Shown here: one piece after another, positions 1 to 5,196 of the stretch
How the letters are laid out: each line of letters starts with the position of its first letter
Numbering within the stretch: the stretch's first letter is position 1
Program-made: the position numbers and the translations under genes
The notes under the pieces: generated by a model
Seen by the model: the letters and a program-made list of their open reading frames with translations, nothing else
Told to the model about the DNA's origin: nothing
The model's database searches: none
DNA from: Planococcaceae bacterium UBA3378
GTDB lineage: Bacteria > Bacillota > Bacilli > Bacillales_A > Planococcaceae
DNA length: 5,618 nucleotides
Assembly (NCBI GenBank): GCA_002359075.1
Contig: DEQA01000176.1
Coordinates: forward strand, 1-5,618
Direction: 5' to 3'

Positions 1-668
1 GTAATGCTTTCCAACTCGCCACTATTTATACCGATAACAAAATATGCTTCTTTTTCAATAGACGGCATACTTTTTACAATGGAGTGGATGGAGTTTTTTG
101 CTGTTAATTTTTCTAACACATCCTTATGGAAACCAATTCGTACAATAGAATAATCCGGTGAGCTTGCTTTTATGCCTACAAAAACTATTGGTTCTCCATC
201 TCCTATTCCTTGACCATCCCATTGAATAATATGTGCTTTCTTATCACTATTCTCAAATAACTCTAAAAAGGGTTCTGGTTTGGGAACTTCCGAGATGTGT
301 AAGCCTCTCGCTGCTTGATTAGTAGAGTACACGATTTCTCCTGTATTATTTATAAGAGCAACCAATTCTACCTCCATCAGTTCTTTTATTTTTTCTAAAG
401 TAGAATTATTGATCTTCTCTTCGCGAGTCAACATATAATCAATGGCATAAGCTCTATTCAAATAATCTTCCTCAAATAATGTTTTTGTTGATTCTGTATC
501 GTCCATAGCTTGATCGGATAATAATTCAATTTGTTTTATTGTTTCTTCAAGGTTATTCAGTGTCATTTCCTTTTCTCTAAAAAAGAGCGAGCAAAGAAAC
601 ATGAGAAGTATGATAAAGGATATTATAGTCAGAGCTAATCTAATTTTTTTTAATATTAGTTTCTCCAT
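1..668 (-). CDS. Partial membrane-bound sensor protein, N-terminal Cache-like sensing half
   Basis: The reading frame stays open from an ATG at 668-666 to the window edge, giving 222 complete codons with the C-terminus missing. A GGAGGT ribosome binding site (673-678) precedes the ATG by 4 nt. Residues 9-30 are a hydrophobic segment (IRLALTIISFIILL...) flanked by lysines, which fits a signal anchor. Residues 34-60 are helical and acidic. From about residue 90 a Cache/PAS-like pattern follows: a strand ELVALINNTGEIVYSTN near 101-117, and later VFVGIKASSPDYSIVRIG followed by a helix. This is the typical extracytoplasmic half of a signal-transduction protein. The output domain (histidine kinase, GGDEF, EAL, PP2C or chemotaxis) lies beyond the window, so I cannot say which it is. 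The ligand is unknown. The gene is AT-rich (about 32-35% GC in the lines I counted), lower than the genes to the right. Coding status is well supported; the family call is moderate. Confidence 0.8.
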   Translation of the reverse strand, partial: MEKLILKKIRLALTIISFIILLMFLCSLFFREKEMTLNNLEETIKQIELLSDQAMDDTESTKTLFEEDYLNRAYAIDYMLTREEKINNSTLEKIKELMEVELVALINNTGEIVYSTNQAARGLHISEVPKPEPFLELFENSDKKAHIIQWDGQGIGDGEPIVFVGIKASSPDYSIVRIGFHKDVLEKLTAKNSIHSIVKSMPSIEKEAYFVIGINSGELESI

Positions 669-721
669 TCTTACCTCCGTAAAAAATAACAGTACTTATT
701 ACAGATTTATCTTAAAATATC

Positions 722-749
722 ATTATGTATTTATCCCTATGTATGTTAA
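722..749 (-). promoter_or_regulatory. Probable sigma-A promoter of the sensor gene
   Basis: On the minus strand TTAACA (744-749) and CATAAT (722-727) are separated by 16 nt; each matches the sigma-A hexamer at 5 of 6 positions. The expected transcript start would be near 714, giving a leader of about 45 nt to the ATG at 668. The surrounding DNA is very AT-rich, so chance matches are likely and confidence is limited. Confidence 0.4.
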
Positions 750-820
750 TAACCCTTTCTAGGGGAAATGTCCAGCTTTTTTGTTAAATAAATATTTTTT
801 TTTGCAAAATGGCTATTTTT

Positions 821-849
821 TTGGCAATAGCTAGTTTTTTTATTATATT
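821..849 (+). promoter_or_regulatory. Possible promoter for the secreted SH3-like protein gene
   Basis: TTGGCA (821-826) and TATATT (844-849) are 17 nt apart and each matches sigma-A consensus at 5 of 6 positions. Transcription from here would give a leader of about 240 nt before the ATG at 1097. The DNA is rich in A/T runs, so this could be chance; a second -10-like TATAGT near 1012 has no convincing -35. Confidence 0.3.
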
Positions 850-885
850 TATTAGTTATCAAATTTCTATTATATATAAGAAAAA

Positions 886-984
886 ATGAAAGATTCACCT
901 GTAAACCAGCCGTCACCACCCCAAAATTTTTACGGAATAAGGGTCTTTATTGGCTATGATTAGCATCATTTTCTGCCTGCTTAA
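886..984 (+). pseudogene. Possible remnant of a small membrane-protein gene (frameshifted)
   Basis: A 25-codon frame begins at ATG 886 (MKDSPVNQPSPPQNFYGI...) and stops at 963. Switching frame after the NFYGI segment gives GSLLAMISIIFCLLK ending at the TGA near 982. Joined, the two pieces read as a proline/glutamine-rich cytoplasmic head followed by the start of a transmembrane helix. This is the layout of DUF4190-type small membrane proteins. There is no ribosome binding site before the ATG and no continuation long enough to form a protein. The reading rests only on the pattern of the two fragments, so it may be chance. Confidence 0.2.
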
Positions 985-1096
985 ATGAATACATTATTAC
1001 TACTTCTGCGCTATAGTTACTATTTATCAAGTATGGTAAAGTGGTGATAGCATGAATGTTTACTGATTTTTCAATCTTTTTAAGGAGGTGGGGAGG

Positions 1097-2083
1097 ATGA
1101 AAAAGTGGCTCACTGTTTGCTGTCTTTTATTATTGATTGGATGGCCCTCAAATACGGAGGCGGCAGTGTGGGACGGTGCAGAAATTGTAAAGGGGCAGAC
1201 AGGAAAACTGTCCTTTTCGAAAGACGTGAAGGTATATAAAAAGAATGCCAATGGCCAATTTGAATCTTTAGTTGTCAAGAAGGGGCAATATTTCCGTGTG
1301 TACAATATCGAAAAATATAATAATCAGACCTACTACTGGATGAGCTCGGGCTATCGGGTACAGGCAACAGATTTAACACAGTTTAAAGCCATACCGCTGG
1401 AGACACGGACGCGGCTTTATAAGGACCCGGCGCATCTTTGGATGAACCAAAACATGGTCATGCAGCTGTCCTCATTTAATGGCAGTTATTTAGTATACAG
1501 CTACTACAGCTATTTAAATGATGCCGGGTTTAGCTTTAACAAGGCTGGCCAATTTGAAAAAACAGTCCGGGAAGGCAATAGAAATGTAAAGGTAACTCTT
1601 GACCCGACGGATATTTTCATCACAGAAAATAAAAGGGAAATAGCTGAAGGGGAACTAATGGAAGTAAAGCAGGATACCCCGGTTTACTGGCAGCCTTATC
1701 GATCAGGGACGACAAGACCGATTCGGCTGGAGTTAGGATACAACTATACAAAACTGCTCCCTAAACATACGCTGTTGAGGTCACAAGGAATCACAATTGG
1801 GGATTATCATGCGGTAAATGTTTATGCACACACGGATACGATTAAATACTTGCAGACACTTTTTGTGAAAGCGTCTGATATTGAGGTCATATCGAGCCCG
1901 GTCTCAAAAGGCACTTGGTATGTTCAGGAAACAACAGAAGCTGTAATGGCAGAAAACTCTATTAAAACGATTATTGCTGCAGGATCAGCGGTTACTTATT
2001 ACGGACGGAGTGAGGACTATGCCGTCATCGGCTATGACGGCGACCGGTGGCTGATTCCACATGCAGCCGTTGCTCCTCATTAA
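1097..2083 (+). CDS. Secreted protein of unknown function with SH3-like segments
   Basis: The product is 328 residues. The ATG at 1097 is preferred because AAGGAGGT (1082-1089) ends 7 nt before it; a GTG at 1088 in the same frame overlaps that site and cannot use it. Residues 1-22 form a signal peptide (KK, then the hydrophobic run TVCCLLLLIG, likely cut after NTEA). The two cysteines lie inside the hydrophobic core and do not form a lipobox, so free secretion or wall association is expected rather than lipid anchoring. The mature part is rich in beta-strand patterns and aromatic residues, with about three or four SH3-like segments: near 30-95 (KLSFSKDVKVYKK...YFRVYNIE), near 180-270, and 271-328 ending WLIPHAAVAPH. 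No catalytic motif is visible. It stands alone between intergenic regions and has its own terminator. Coding is certain; the SH3-like reading is by pattern and its role is unknown. Confidence 0.9.
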   Translation: MKKWLTVCCLLLLIGWPSNTEAAVWDGAEIVKGQTGKLSFSKDVKVYKKNANGQFESLVVKKGQYFRVYNIEKYNNQTYYWMSSGYRVQATDLTQFKAIPLETRTRLYKDPAHLWMNQNMVMQLSSFNGSYLVYSYYSYLNDAGFSFNKAGQFEKTVREGNRNVKVTLDPTDIFITENKREIAEGELMEVKQDTPVYWQPYRSGTTRPIRLELGYNYTKLLPKHTLLRSQGITIGDYHAVNVYAHTDTIKYLQTLFVKASDIEVISSPVSKGTWYVQETTEAVMAENSIKTIIAAGSAVTYYGRSEDYAVIGYDGDRWLIPHAAVAPH

Positions 2084-2142
2084 TATAGCGGGAGTTATGC
2101 AAGTAAATAATTATTTATAGACAAGGTGCGTAATATGTAAAG

Positions 2143-2179
2143 AAGCACTACAGGAGGGGATTCCTGTAGTGCTTTTTTT
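2143..2179 (+). terminator. Strong intrinsic terminator of the secreted-protein gene
   Basis: A perfect 13-bp stem, AAGCACTACAGGA (2143-2155) with TCCTGTAGTGCTT (2162-2174), encloses a 6-nt loop and runs into a stretch of seven T (2173-2179). It lies 60 nt after the stop codon of the secreted-protein gene. Confidence 0.93.
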
Positions 2180-2282
2180 ACGGATAACATAGACTTCCAG
2201 GAAAGGTATCAAATAAGAAATGATATTTTAGAACGGCAGTTATTTTCCTCCGGTCCTGTAAAGTCATGCTGCTGAAGCTCCC

Positions 2283-2302
2283 GGACTTTTATTTTTAAGT
2301 CC
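2283..2302. repeat. Small inverted repeat just upstream of the small-protein promoter
   Basis: GGACTT (2283-2288) and AAGTCC (2297-2302) are perfect complements around an 8-nt AT loop, 13 nt before the -35 hexamer. No T-run follows in either direction, so it is not an obvious terminator. It could be an upstream protein site or chance. Confidence 0.3.
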
Positions 2303-2315
2303 ATAAGAAATATTA

Positions 2316-2345
2316 TTGACGAAAACGTATACAAAAGTATACAAT
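2316..2345 (+). promoter_or_regulatory. Sigma-A promoter of the small His-rich protein gene
   Basis: TTGACG (2316-2321, 5 of 6) is followed either by TATACA (2338-2343) after 16 nt or by TACAAT (2340-2345) after 18 nt, both 5 of 6. Transcription would start around 2350-2352, leaving about 30 nt to the ribosome binding site. The spacer and -10 are covered by two GTATAC palindromes, which suggests repression. Confidence 0.6.
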
Positions 2346-2381
2346 TTACTTGTAACGAAAATGTATGCGTTTGTATACAAA
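2318..2381 (+). promoter_or_regulatory. Duplicated GTATAC operator over promoter and leader
   Basis: Exact GTATAC palindromes occur at 2327-2332, 2337-2342 and 2373-2378; the last is the centre of a perfect 12-bp palindrome TTTGTATACAAA (2370-2381). Two 27-nt stretches, 2318-2344 and 2354-2380, align without gaps at 20 of 27 positions; they share ACGAAAA at the left and GTATACAA at the right and lie 36 nt apart. The first copy covers the promoter spacer and -10, the second the leader up to the ribosome binding site. This is what two operator sites for a dimeric repressor look like. No regulator gene is in the window, and I cannot assign the family (GntR/YtrA-type, PadR or MarR are candidates only). 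Confidence 0.55.
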
Positions 2382-2396
2382 AAAGGAGGAAGCAGG

Positions 2397-2741
2397 ATGA
2401 GACGAGAAGGACATAGAGGCCATCATGAAGGTAGACACCGCGGACATCATAAGGAGCGGGGAGAGGGAAGAGCAGAAGGGGCCAAAACATTCCGCCGTAA
2501 GCGGGCCGTTAAGTTTTTAGAGCATTTGGAAATGAAACAGGAAGTCCTTAAAAAGCAACTCGAAACACCGGAGCTGCAAACAGCGAATCCGACGATTGTC
2601 GGGGAGTTAAAAGCAACTCAGTCAATCATTGAGGAATTTGTACAGCTGTTTGAATTGTATGAGTACAAGGATCAAGAGAATATACAAGTAGATAAAGACA
2701 CGGATATTCACCCGGAACAAGGAAAAGAGCAGGGGGAGTAG
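2397..2741 (+). CDS. Small His/Arg/Gly-rich protein with C-terminal helical hairpin, function unknown
   Basis: The product is 114 residues. The ATG at 2397 is chosen because AAGGAGG (2383-2389) precedes it by 7 nt; a longer in-frame start at TTG 2316 would sit on the promoter's -35. The N-terminus (1-28) is highly charged and carries an octapeptide in tandem, HRGHHEGR (6-13) and HRGHHKER (14-21), six histidines in all. The linker GAKTFRR (28-34) leads into two amphipathic helices, about 33-57 and 64-88, joined by a turn with prolines at 58 and 65. The tail (about 90-114) is acidic and polar. There is no signal peptide or membrane segment, so it is probably cytoplasmic. The histidines could bind metal and the arginines nucleic acid; both are inference. 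The gene is a single transcription unit with its own operator-rich promoter and terminator. The helical part looks like a conserved Bacillales family that I cannot name. Confidence 0.85.
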   Translation: MRREGHRGHHEGRHRGHHKERGEGRAEGAKTFRRKRAVKFLEHLEMKQEVLKKQLETPELQTANPTIVGELKATQSIIEEFVQLFELYEYKDQENIQVDKDTDIHPEQGKEQGE

Positions 2742-2755
2742 AGCTGACCAGAAAA

Positions 2756-2782
2756 AGCCAATGTGATTTTTTTACATTGGCT
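2756..2782. terminator. Bidirectional terminator between convergent genes
   Basis: AGCCAATGT (2756-2764) pairs perfectly with ACATTGGCT (2774-2782) around a 9-nt loop. On the plus strand it is followed by a T-rich run (ATTATTTT), on the minus strand by TTTTT (2752-2756 region). It lies 14 nt after the small-protein stop and 13 nt after the DUF4279 stop on the opposite strand, so it can serve both. Confidence 0.85.
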
Positions 2783-2795
2783 ATTATTTTGAATC

Positions 2796-3242
2796 CTAGA
2801 AAAAGTGTTCTTCCTTTGGTTCACTAAAAGAATATACATACATATCAATATCCAGCCCGGTATTAATCGCTGCTGTGAATTGACCGAAATCGGGATGAAT
2901 GAACAGCCCGGGGGTATGGCCGTCATGGATGAAAACGACCAGCTCCAACCGTACATTCACGTTCAGCTCTTCCTTCAACTCATTAATGATATGTGTTTTA
3001 TCACGAAACACTTCCAGCAGGGGGCATAAAACATCGTCTGAATCCACCGTTTCTTTAGCAATTGTGTATTTCCAGGCAGTGTAAGACCATACTCTTTTAT
3101 TAATCGGGTGGTTGGGCGCGATTCTATCTCCCACCTCCCATGTTTCAGTCGGCTGGATTTGTAGCCTGTCCGTTACGTCCTCTAGTGAAAAGTCATCATT
3201 GCCCTCAAATATAATATAGGTATATAAGTTTGTTTTCTCCAT
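2796..3242 (-). CDS. DUF4279 domain-containing protein
   Basis: The product is 148 residues, the whole being one DUF4279 domain. Recognisable features are the N-terminal strand YTYIIFEGNDDFSLEDVTDRL (residues 7 onward), then IQPTETWEVGDR, the conserved tryptophans in RVWSYTAW, a central helix PLLEVFRDKTHIINELKEEL, the strand VRLELVVFIHDGHTPGLFI, and the closing LDIDMYVYS. The family is cytoplasmic and of unknown function. The ATG at 3242 is supported by GAAAGGA (3251-3257) 8 nt upstream. That site lies inside the last codons of the preceding kinase-like gene, whose stop is 5 nt before this ATG, so the two are probably co-transcribed and translationally coupled. Transcription ends at the shared bidirectional terminator. 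Confidence 0.9.
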   Translation of the reverse strand: MEKTNLYTYIIFEGNDDFSLEDVTDRLQIQPTETWEVGDRIAPNHPINKRVWSYTAWKYTIAKETVDSDDVLCPLLEVFRDKTHIINELKEELNVNVRLELVVFIHDGHTPGLFIHPDFGQFTAAINTGLDIDMYVYSFSEPKEEHFF

Positions 3243-3247
3243 CTCAC

Positions 3248-3781
3248 TTATCCTTTCACATAATTTATTACCTCTTCTATATATTCTTCCGGCCGTTGTA
3301 ATGTATTTACCTGCAGAATGGCCGTATCCTGCGGCTTGGCGCTGTTTTCAATGGTGTAATAAAACCCTTCTTCCGAAGAGACCGCGGTAATCTGGCTTAT
3401 CATGTTGTCTCGCTCTTTCAATCGTTTATTCACTAAATGCATGTCCCTAGCGATGCATTCTACATATTTGTATTTGACGTTGTATTGTTTGCTTAATGCC
3501 TGTCCTTTTTCGATCATTTCACTGTACAGGCAGGGGCTGTCCAAAATAACAGGGAAGCCCTGCGACAAATAAAAATCGGCCAACGCCCAGTCAATGGAAT
3601 AGCCGATATTGCCGGAAGCCGATAGATCCAGATGGTGTTCGGTCATTGAGTCAAGCAAGGCGGATTTCACGATATCATGGTCGACGATAATGGCTTTAAA
3701 TTCCTTGGAAATTGCTTGAGCTAAAGTTGATTTTCCTGAACCGGGAAACCCTGACATCTGGAGAAAAAACAAAGGTATCAT
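3248..3781 (-). CDS. P-loop kinase-like ATPase (AAA_33 / zeta-toxin-like fold)
   Basis: The product is up to 177 residues. A Walker A loop GFPGSGKST lies at residues 11-19, preceded by the hydrophobic strand PLFFLQMS. VDHD (33-36) is in the position where small-molecule and nucleotide kinases of this group hold the acceptor or the general base. VILDSP (78-83) is the Walker B-like strand, and NKRLKERD (118-125) resembles an arginine-bearing lid. This predicts an ATP-dependent phosphotransferase on a small substrate that I cannot identify. The start is uncertain. The ATG at 3781 has AAGGGG immediately against it, too close for normal use, whereas the TTG at 3772 (residue 4) has the same AAGGGG at a suitable 9 nt. 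The gene is coupled to the DUF4279 gene downstream and lies 110 nt after the staygreen gene with no terminator visible between. Confidence 0.88.
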   Translation of the reverse strand: MIPLFFLQMSGFPGSGKSTLAQAISKEFKAIIVDHDIVKSALLDSMTEHHLDLSASGNIGYSIDWALADFYLSQGFPVILDSPCLYSEMIEKGQALSKQYNVKYKYVECIARDMHLVNKRLKERDNMISQITAVSSEEGFYYTIENSAKPQDTAILQVNTLQRPEEYIEEVINYVKG

Positions 3782-3805
3782 CCCCTTGGTGATTTTATTT
3801 CCTTA

Positions 3806-3811
3806 ATTATA
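3806..3811 (-). promoter_or_regulatory. Possible -10 element for the kinase/DUF4279 pair
   Basis: A perfect TATAAT lies on the minus strand, but no convincing -35 is found 16-18 nt upstream (TATCCT at 17 nt). If used, transcription would start near 3799, leaving only about 18-27 nt of leader and making AAGGGG (3782-3787) the only available ribosome binding site. Confidence 0.35.
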
Positions 3812-3891
3812 CAGTTTCTATAGTGTTGAGGATACTTTTATATCGAAGGAAGTAAAAGAGGAGATGATATAAATTATTTTATGAAATTCCT

Positions 3892-4338
3892 TTAACCGGA
3901 ATAATTACGGAAGGTTCCCCAATTTTCTTTTTTAGCAAACTGGGGATAGGCGGACATAAAATGAATGATGATAGGAGCTTGATCTAATTGTGGATACGTG
4001 TTGAATAAAAATCGATCCCCATACCGCATCGCTGTAAAGGCAAGCGGCAGTTCCCGCCTGAAAATGTTATAGCGCTTTTCTGCTGTACTTTCATCAAATT
4101 CCCCATGGTCAATATAGACAAATACATAAAAGCAGGCGCCATGCGGCATCCATGTACCGAATACTTCATCTCTCATAGAATTTAGCTGATCCCATGCATA
4201 CTGAGCGCCGATTGTTAAAAATAATTGGCCTGTCGTATCAGAGTGGGTCAGCGTGTAATATCGCTGGTTTACCGGCGCTGCCGCCGTAACCCCGTTCCTG
4301 TATTCCACAGATAACCGTTCAGGCTGAAATTTACTCAA
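3892..4338 (-). CDS. Bacterial staygreen-family protein
   Basis: The product is 148 residues and matches the staygreen (SGR) family over its full length. Visible conserved blocks are FQPERLSVEYR (4-14), YTLTHSDTTGQLFLTIG (28-44) with H32 and D34, MRDEV (55-59), FRRELPLAFTAMRYGD, FLFNTYPQLDQAPIIIHFMS, and the C-terminal YPQFAKKENWGTF. In plants SGR removes magnesium from chlorophyll a; some bacterial homologues show the same dechelation in vitro, and the His/Asp pair of the THSD motif is, as I recall, part of the active site. The natural substrate in a non-photosynthetic Bacillales host is unknown. It starts at TTG 4338, with GGAG 8 nt upstream; the frame meets a TAA upstream with no ATG between. 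It is first in a leftward series with the kinase-like gene, but the 110-nt gap leaves co-transcription open. Confidence 0.92.
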   Translation of the reverse strand: MSKFQPERLSVEYRNGVTAAAPVNQRYYTLTHSDTTGQLFLTIGAQYAWDQLNSMRDEVFGTWMPHGACFYVFVYIDHGEFDESTAEKRYNIFRRELPLAFTAMRYGDRFLFNTYPQLDQAPIIIHFMSAYPQFAKKENWGTFRNYSG

Positions 4339-4364
4339 GTGAACTGCTCCAATCGTTTTTTATT

Positions 4365-4370
4365 ATTATA
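4365..4370 (-). promoter_or_regulatory. Possible -10 element of the staygreen gene
   Basis: TATAAT is read on the minus strand about 26 nt upstream of the TTG start, within a TATAATAATAA run. No good -35 hexamer is found at 16-18 nt. The call rests on position and the perfect -10 only. Confidence 0.3.
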
Positions 4371-4438
4371 TGAAGGAACAAGGAATCATTTCTGTGCTGT
4401 AAATAAGTAGGTTTCTTACATGCAATCCTTTTATTCAT

Positions 4439-4468
4439 TTGCCGATAATTAGCTTCCAATTATATAAT
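4439..4468 (+). promoter_or_regulatory. Probable promoter of the cyclophilin lipoprotein gene
   Basis: TTGCCG (4439-4444, 4 of 6) and a perfect TATAAT (4463-4468) are 18 nt apart. Transcription would start near 4475, giving a leader of roughly 26 nt that contains the AAAGGGG ribosome binding site (4486-4492). Confidence 0.55.
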
Positions 4469-4500
4469 CAGTAGGGTAGTGAATGAAAGGGGTTAAAAAT

Positions 4501-5169
4501 ATGTTTAAGCGTTTTAAAGCATTTTATGTAGTAGTAGGTCTGCTCGCGCTCGTTTCGATTGTACTGGCGGGATGCGGGACATCGCCAGATCCTGAGAAGA
4601 CGACAGGGAAGGAAACCGAAGAGCAAATCGATTATGCAGCAGATGTAAAGGAAAATCCGGTTGTAACGATTACGATGGATAATGACGAAAAGATTGTCAT
4701 TGAATTAGACCCTGCAGCAGCGCCGAATACGGTAGCGAATTTTATTTCGTTAGTGGAAGACGGGTTTTATGACGGCCTTACTTTCCACCGCGTCATTCCT
4801 GGTTTTATGATCCAGGGGGGAGATCCGGCAGGAAATGGGTCAAGTGGGCCCGATTATACAATTAAAGGCGAGTTTACGTCAAACGGCTTTGAAAATAATT
4901 TGAAGCATGAGCGCGGCGTCATCTCCATGGCGCGTGCGCAGGATCCCGATTCAGCGGGCTCGCAGTTTTTCATTATGGTAGAGGAAGCATCACATCTTGA
5001 CGGGAACTACGCTGCATTCGGGAAAGTGATTGAAGGAATGGAAACAGTCGATGCCATTGTAGCTGTTGAACGCGACGATGCAAACAAGCCGTTAAAGGAA
5101 CAGAAAATGAAAAAGGTTGAAGTAGATACAAAAGGCTTTGATTACCCGGACCCGGTCGTACAAAAATAA
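4501..5169 (+). CDS. Lipoprotein peptidyl-prolyl cis-trans isomerase, cyclophilin type
   Basis: The product is 222 residues. The ATG at 4501 is preferred because AAAGGGG (4486-4492) stands 8 nt before it; an in-frame ATG at 4483 lies upstream of that site and has none of its own. Residues 1-24 are a lipoprotein signal peptide ending in the lipobox LAGC, with C25 as the lipidated residue, so the enzyme acts on the outer face of the membrane. A polar linker (26-50) leads to a cyclophilin domain (about 53-210). Its active-site block is FHRVIPGFMIQGGD with R97, F102 and Q105, followed by GVISMARA (139-146), SQFFIMV (154-160) and HLDGNYAAFGKV (165-176). Leu and Tyr replace the Trp and His of human cyclophilin A, as is usual for this bacterial group. 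The expected role is accelerating proline isomerisation in secreted proteins. It appears to be transcribed alone. Confidence 0.95.
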   Translation: MFKRFKAFYVVVGLLALVSIVLAGCGTSPDPEKTTGKETEEQIDYAADVKENPVVTITMDNDEKIVIELDPAAAPNTVANFISLVEDGFYDGLTFHRVIPGFMIQGGDPAGNGSSGPDYTIKGEFTSNGFENNLKHERGVISMARAQDPDSAGSQFFIMVEEASHLDGNYAAFGKVIEGMETVDAIVAVERDDANKPLKEQKMKKVEVDTKGFDYPDPVVQK

Positions 5170-5170
5170 A

Positions 5171-5193
5171 GAAAGCAACGATATGCTGCTTTC
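5171..5193 (+). terminator. Hairpin after the cyclophilin gene, lacking a T-run
   Basis: GAAAGCA (5171-5177) pairs with TGCTTTC (5187-5193) around a 9-nt loop directly after the stop codon. GAGTAATAGACA follows instead of a T-run, so this is at best a weak or factor-assisted terminator. It may instead protect the 3' end of the message. The direct-repeat array begins 4 nt later. Confidence 0.35.
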
Positions 5194-5196
5194 GAG

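Larger units (their letters stand above)
669..1096. other. AT-rich intergenic region between divergent genes
   Basis: This 428-nt stretch separates the leftward sensor from the rightward secreted-protein gene. It holds the sensor promoter (722-749), a weak imperfect hairpin (GCTATT 812-817 with AATAGC 826-831, followed by a T-run), a possible rightward promoter (821-849) and two short unsupported reading frames (886-963 and 985-1047) discussed as a possible gene remnant. I see no tRNA, riboswitch or strong structured RNA. The ribosome binding site AAGGAGGT for the next gene lies at its right end (1082-1089). Confidence 0.6.

Noticed and set aside
812..841. Terminator hairpin GCTATT/AATAGC with T-run
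   Set aside because: The stem is six weak pairs and no gene on the plus strand ends upstream of it; AT-rich DNA makes such pairings common.
2304..2331. Sigma-W type promoter with CGTATA as -10
   Set aside because: The required TGAAAC-like -35 is absent at 16 nt upstream (TAAGAA there), while a good sigma-A pair fits the same interval.
2316..2396. Extended N-terminus of the small His-rich protein from TTG 2316
   Set aside because: It would begin on the -35 hexamer of the promoter; the ATG at 2397 has a strong, correctly spaced AAGGAGG.
2209..2490. Minus-strand 93-residue frame
   Set aside because: It crosses the promoter, operator and start of the well-supported small-protein gene and has no ribosome binding site or recognisable features.
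2708..3084. Overlapping short frames antisense to the DUF4279 gene (74, 61 and 82 residues)
   Set aside because: They lie opposite a gene with clear family motifs, lack ribosome binding sites and have low-complexity, non-protein-like composition.
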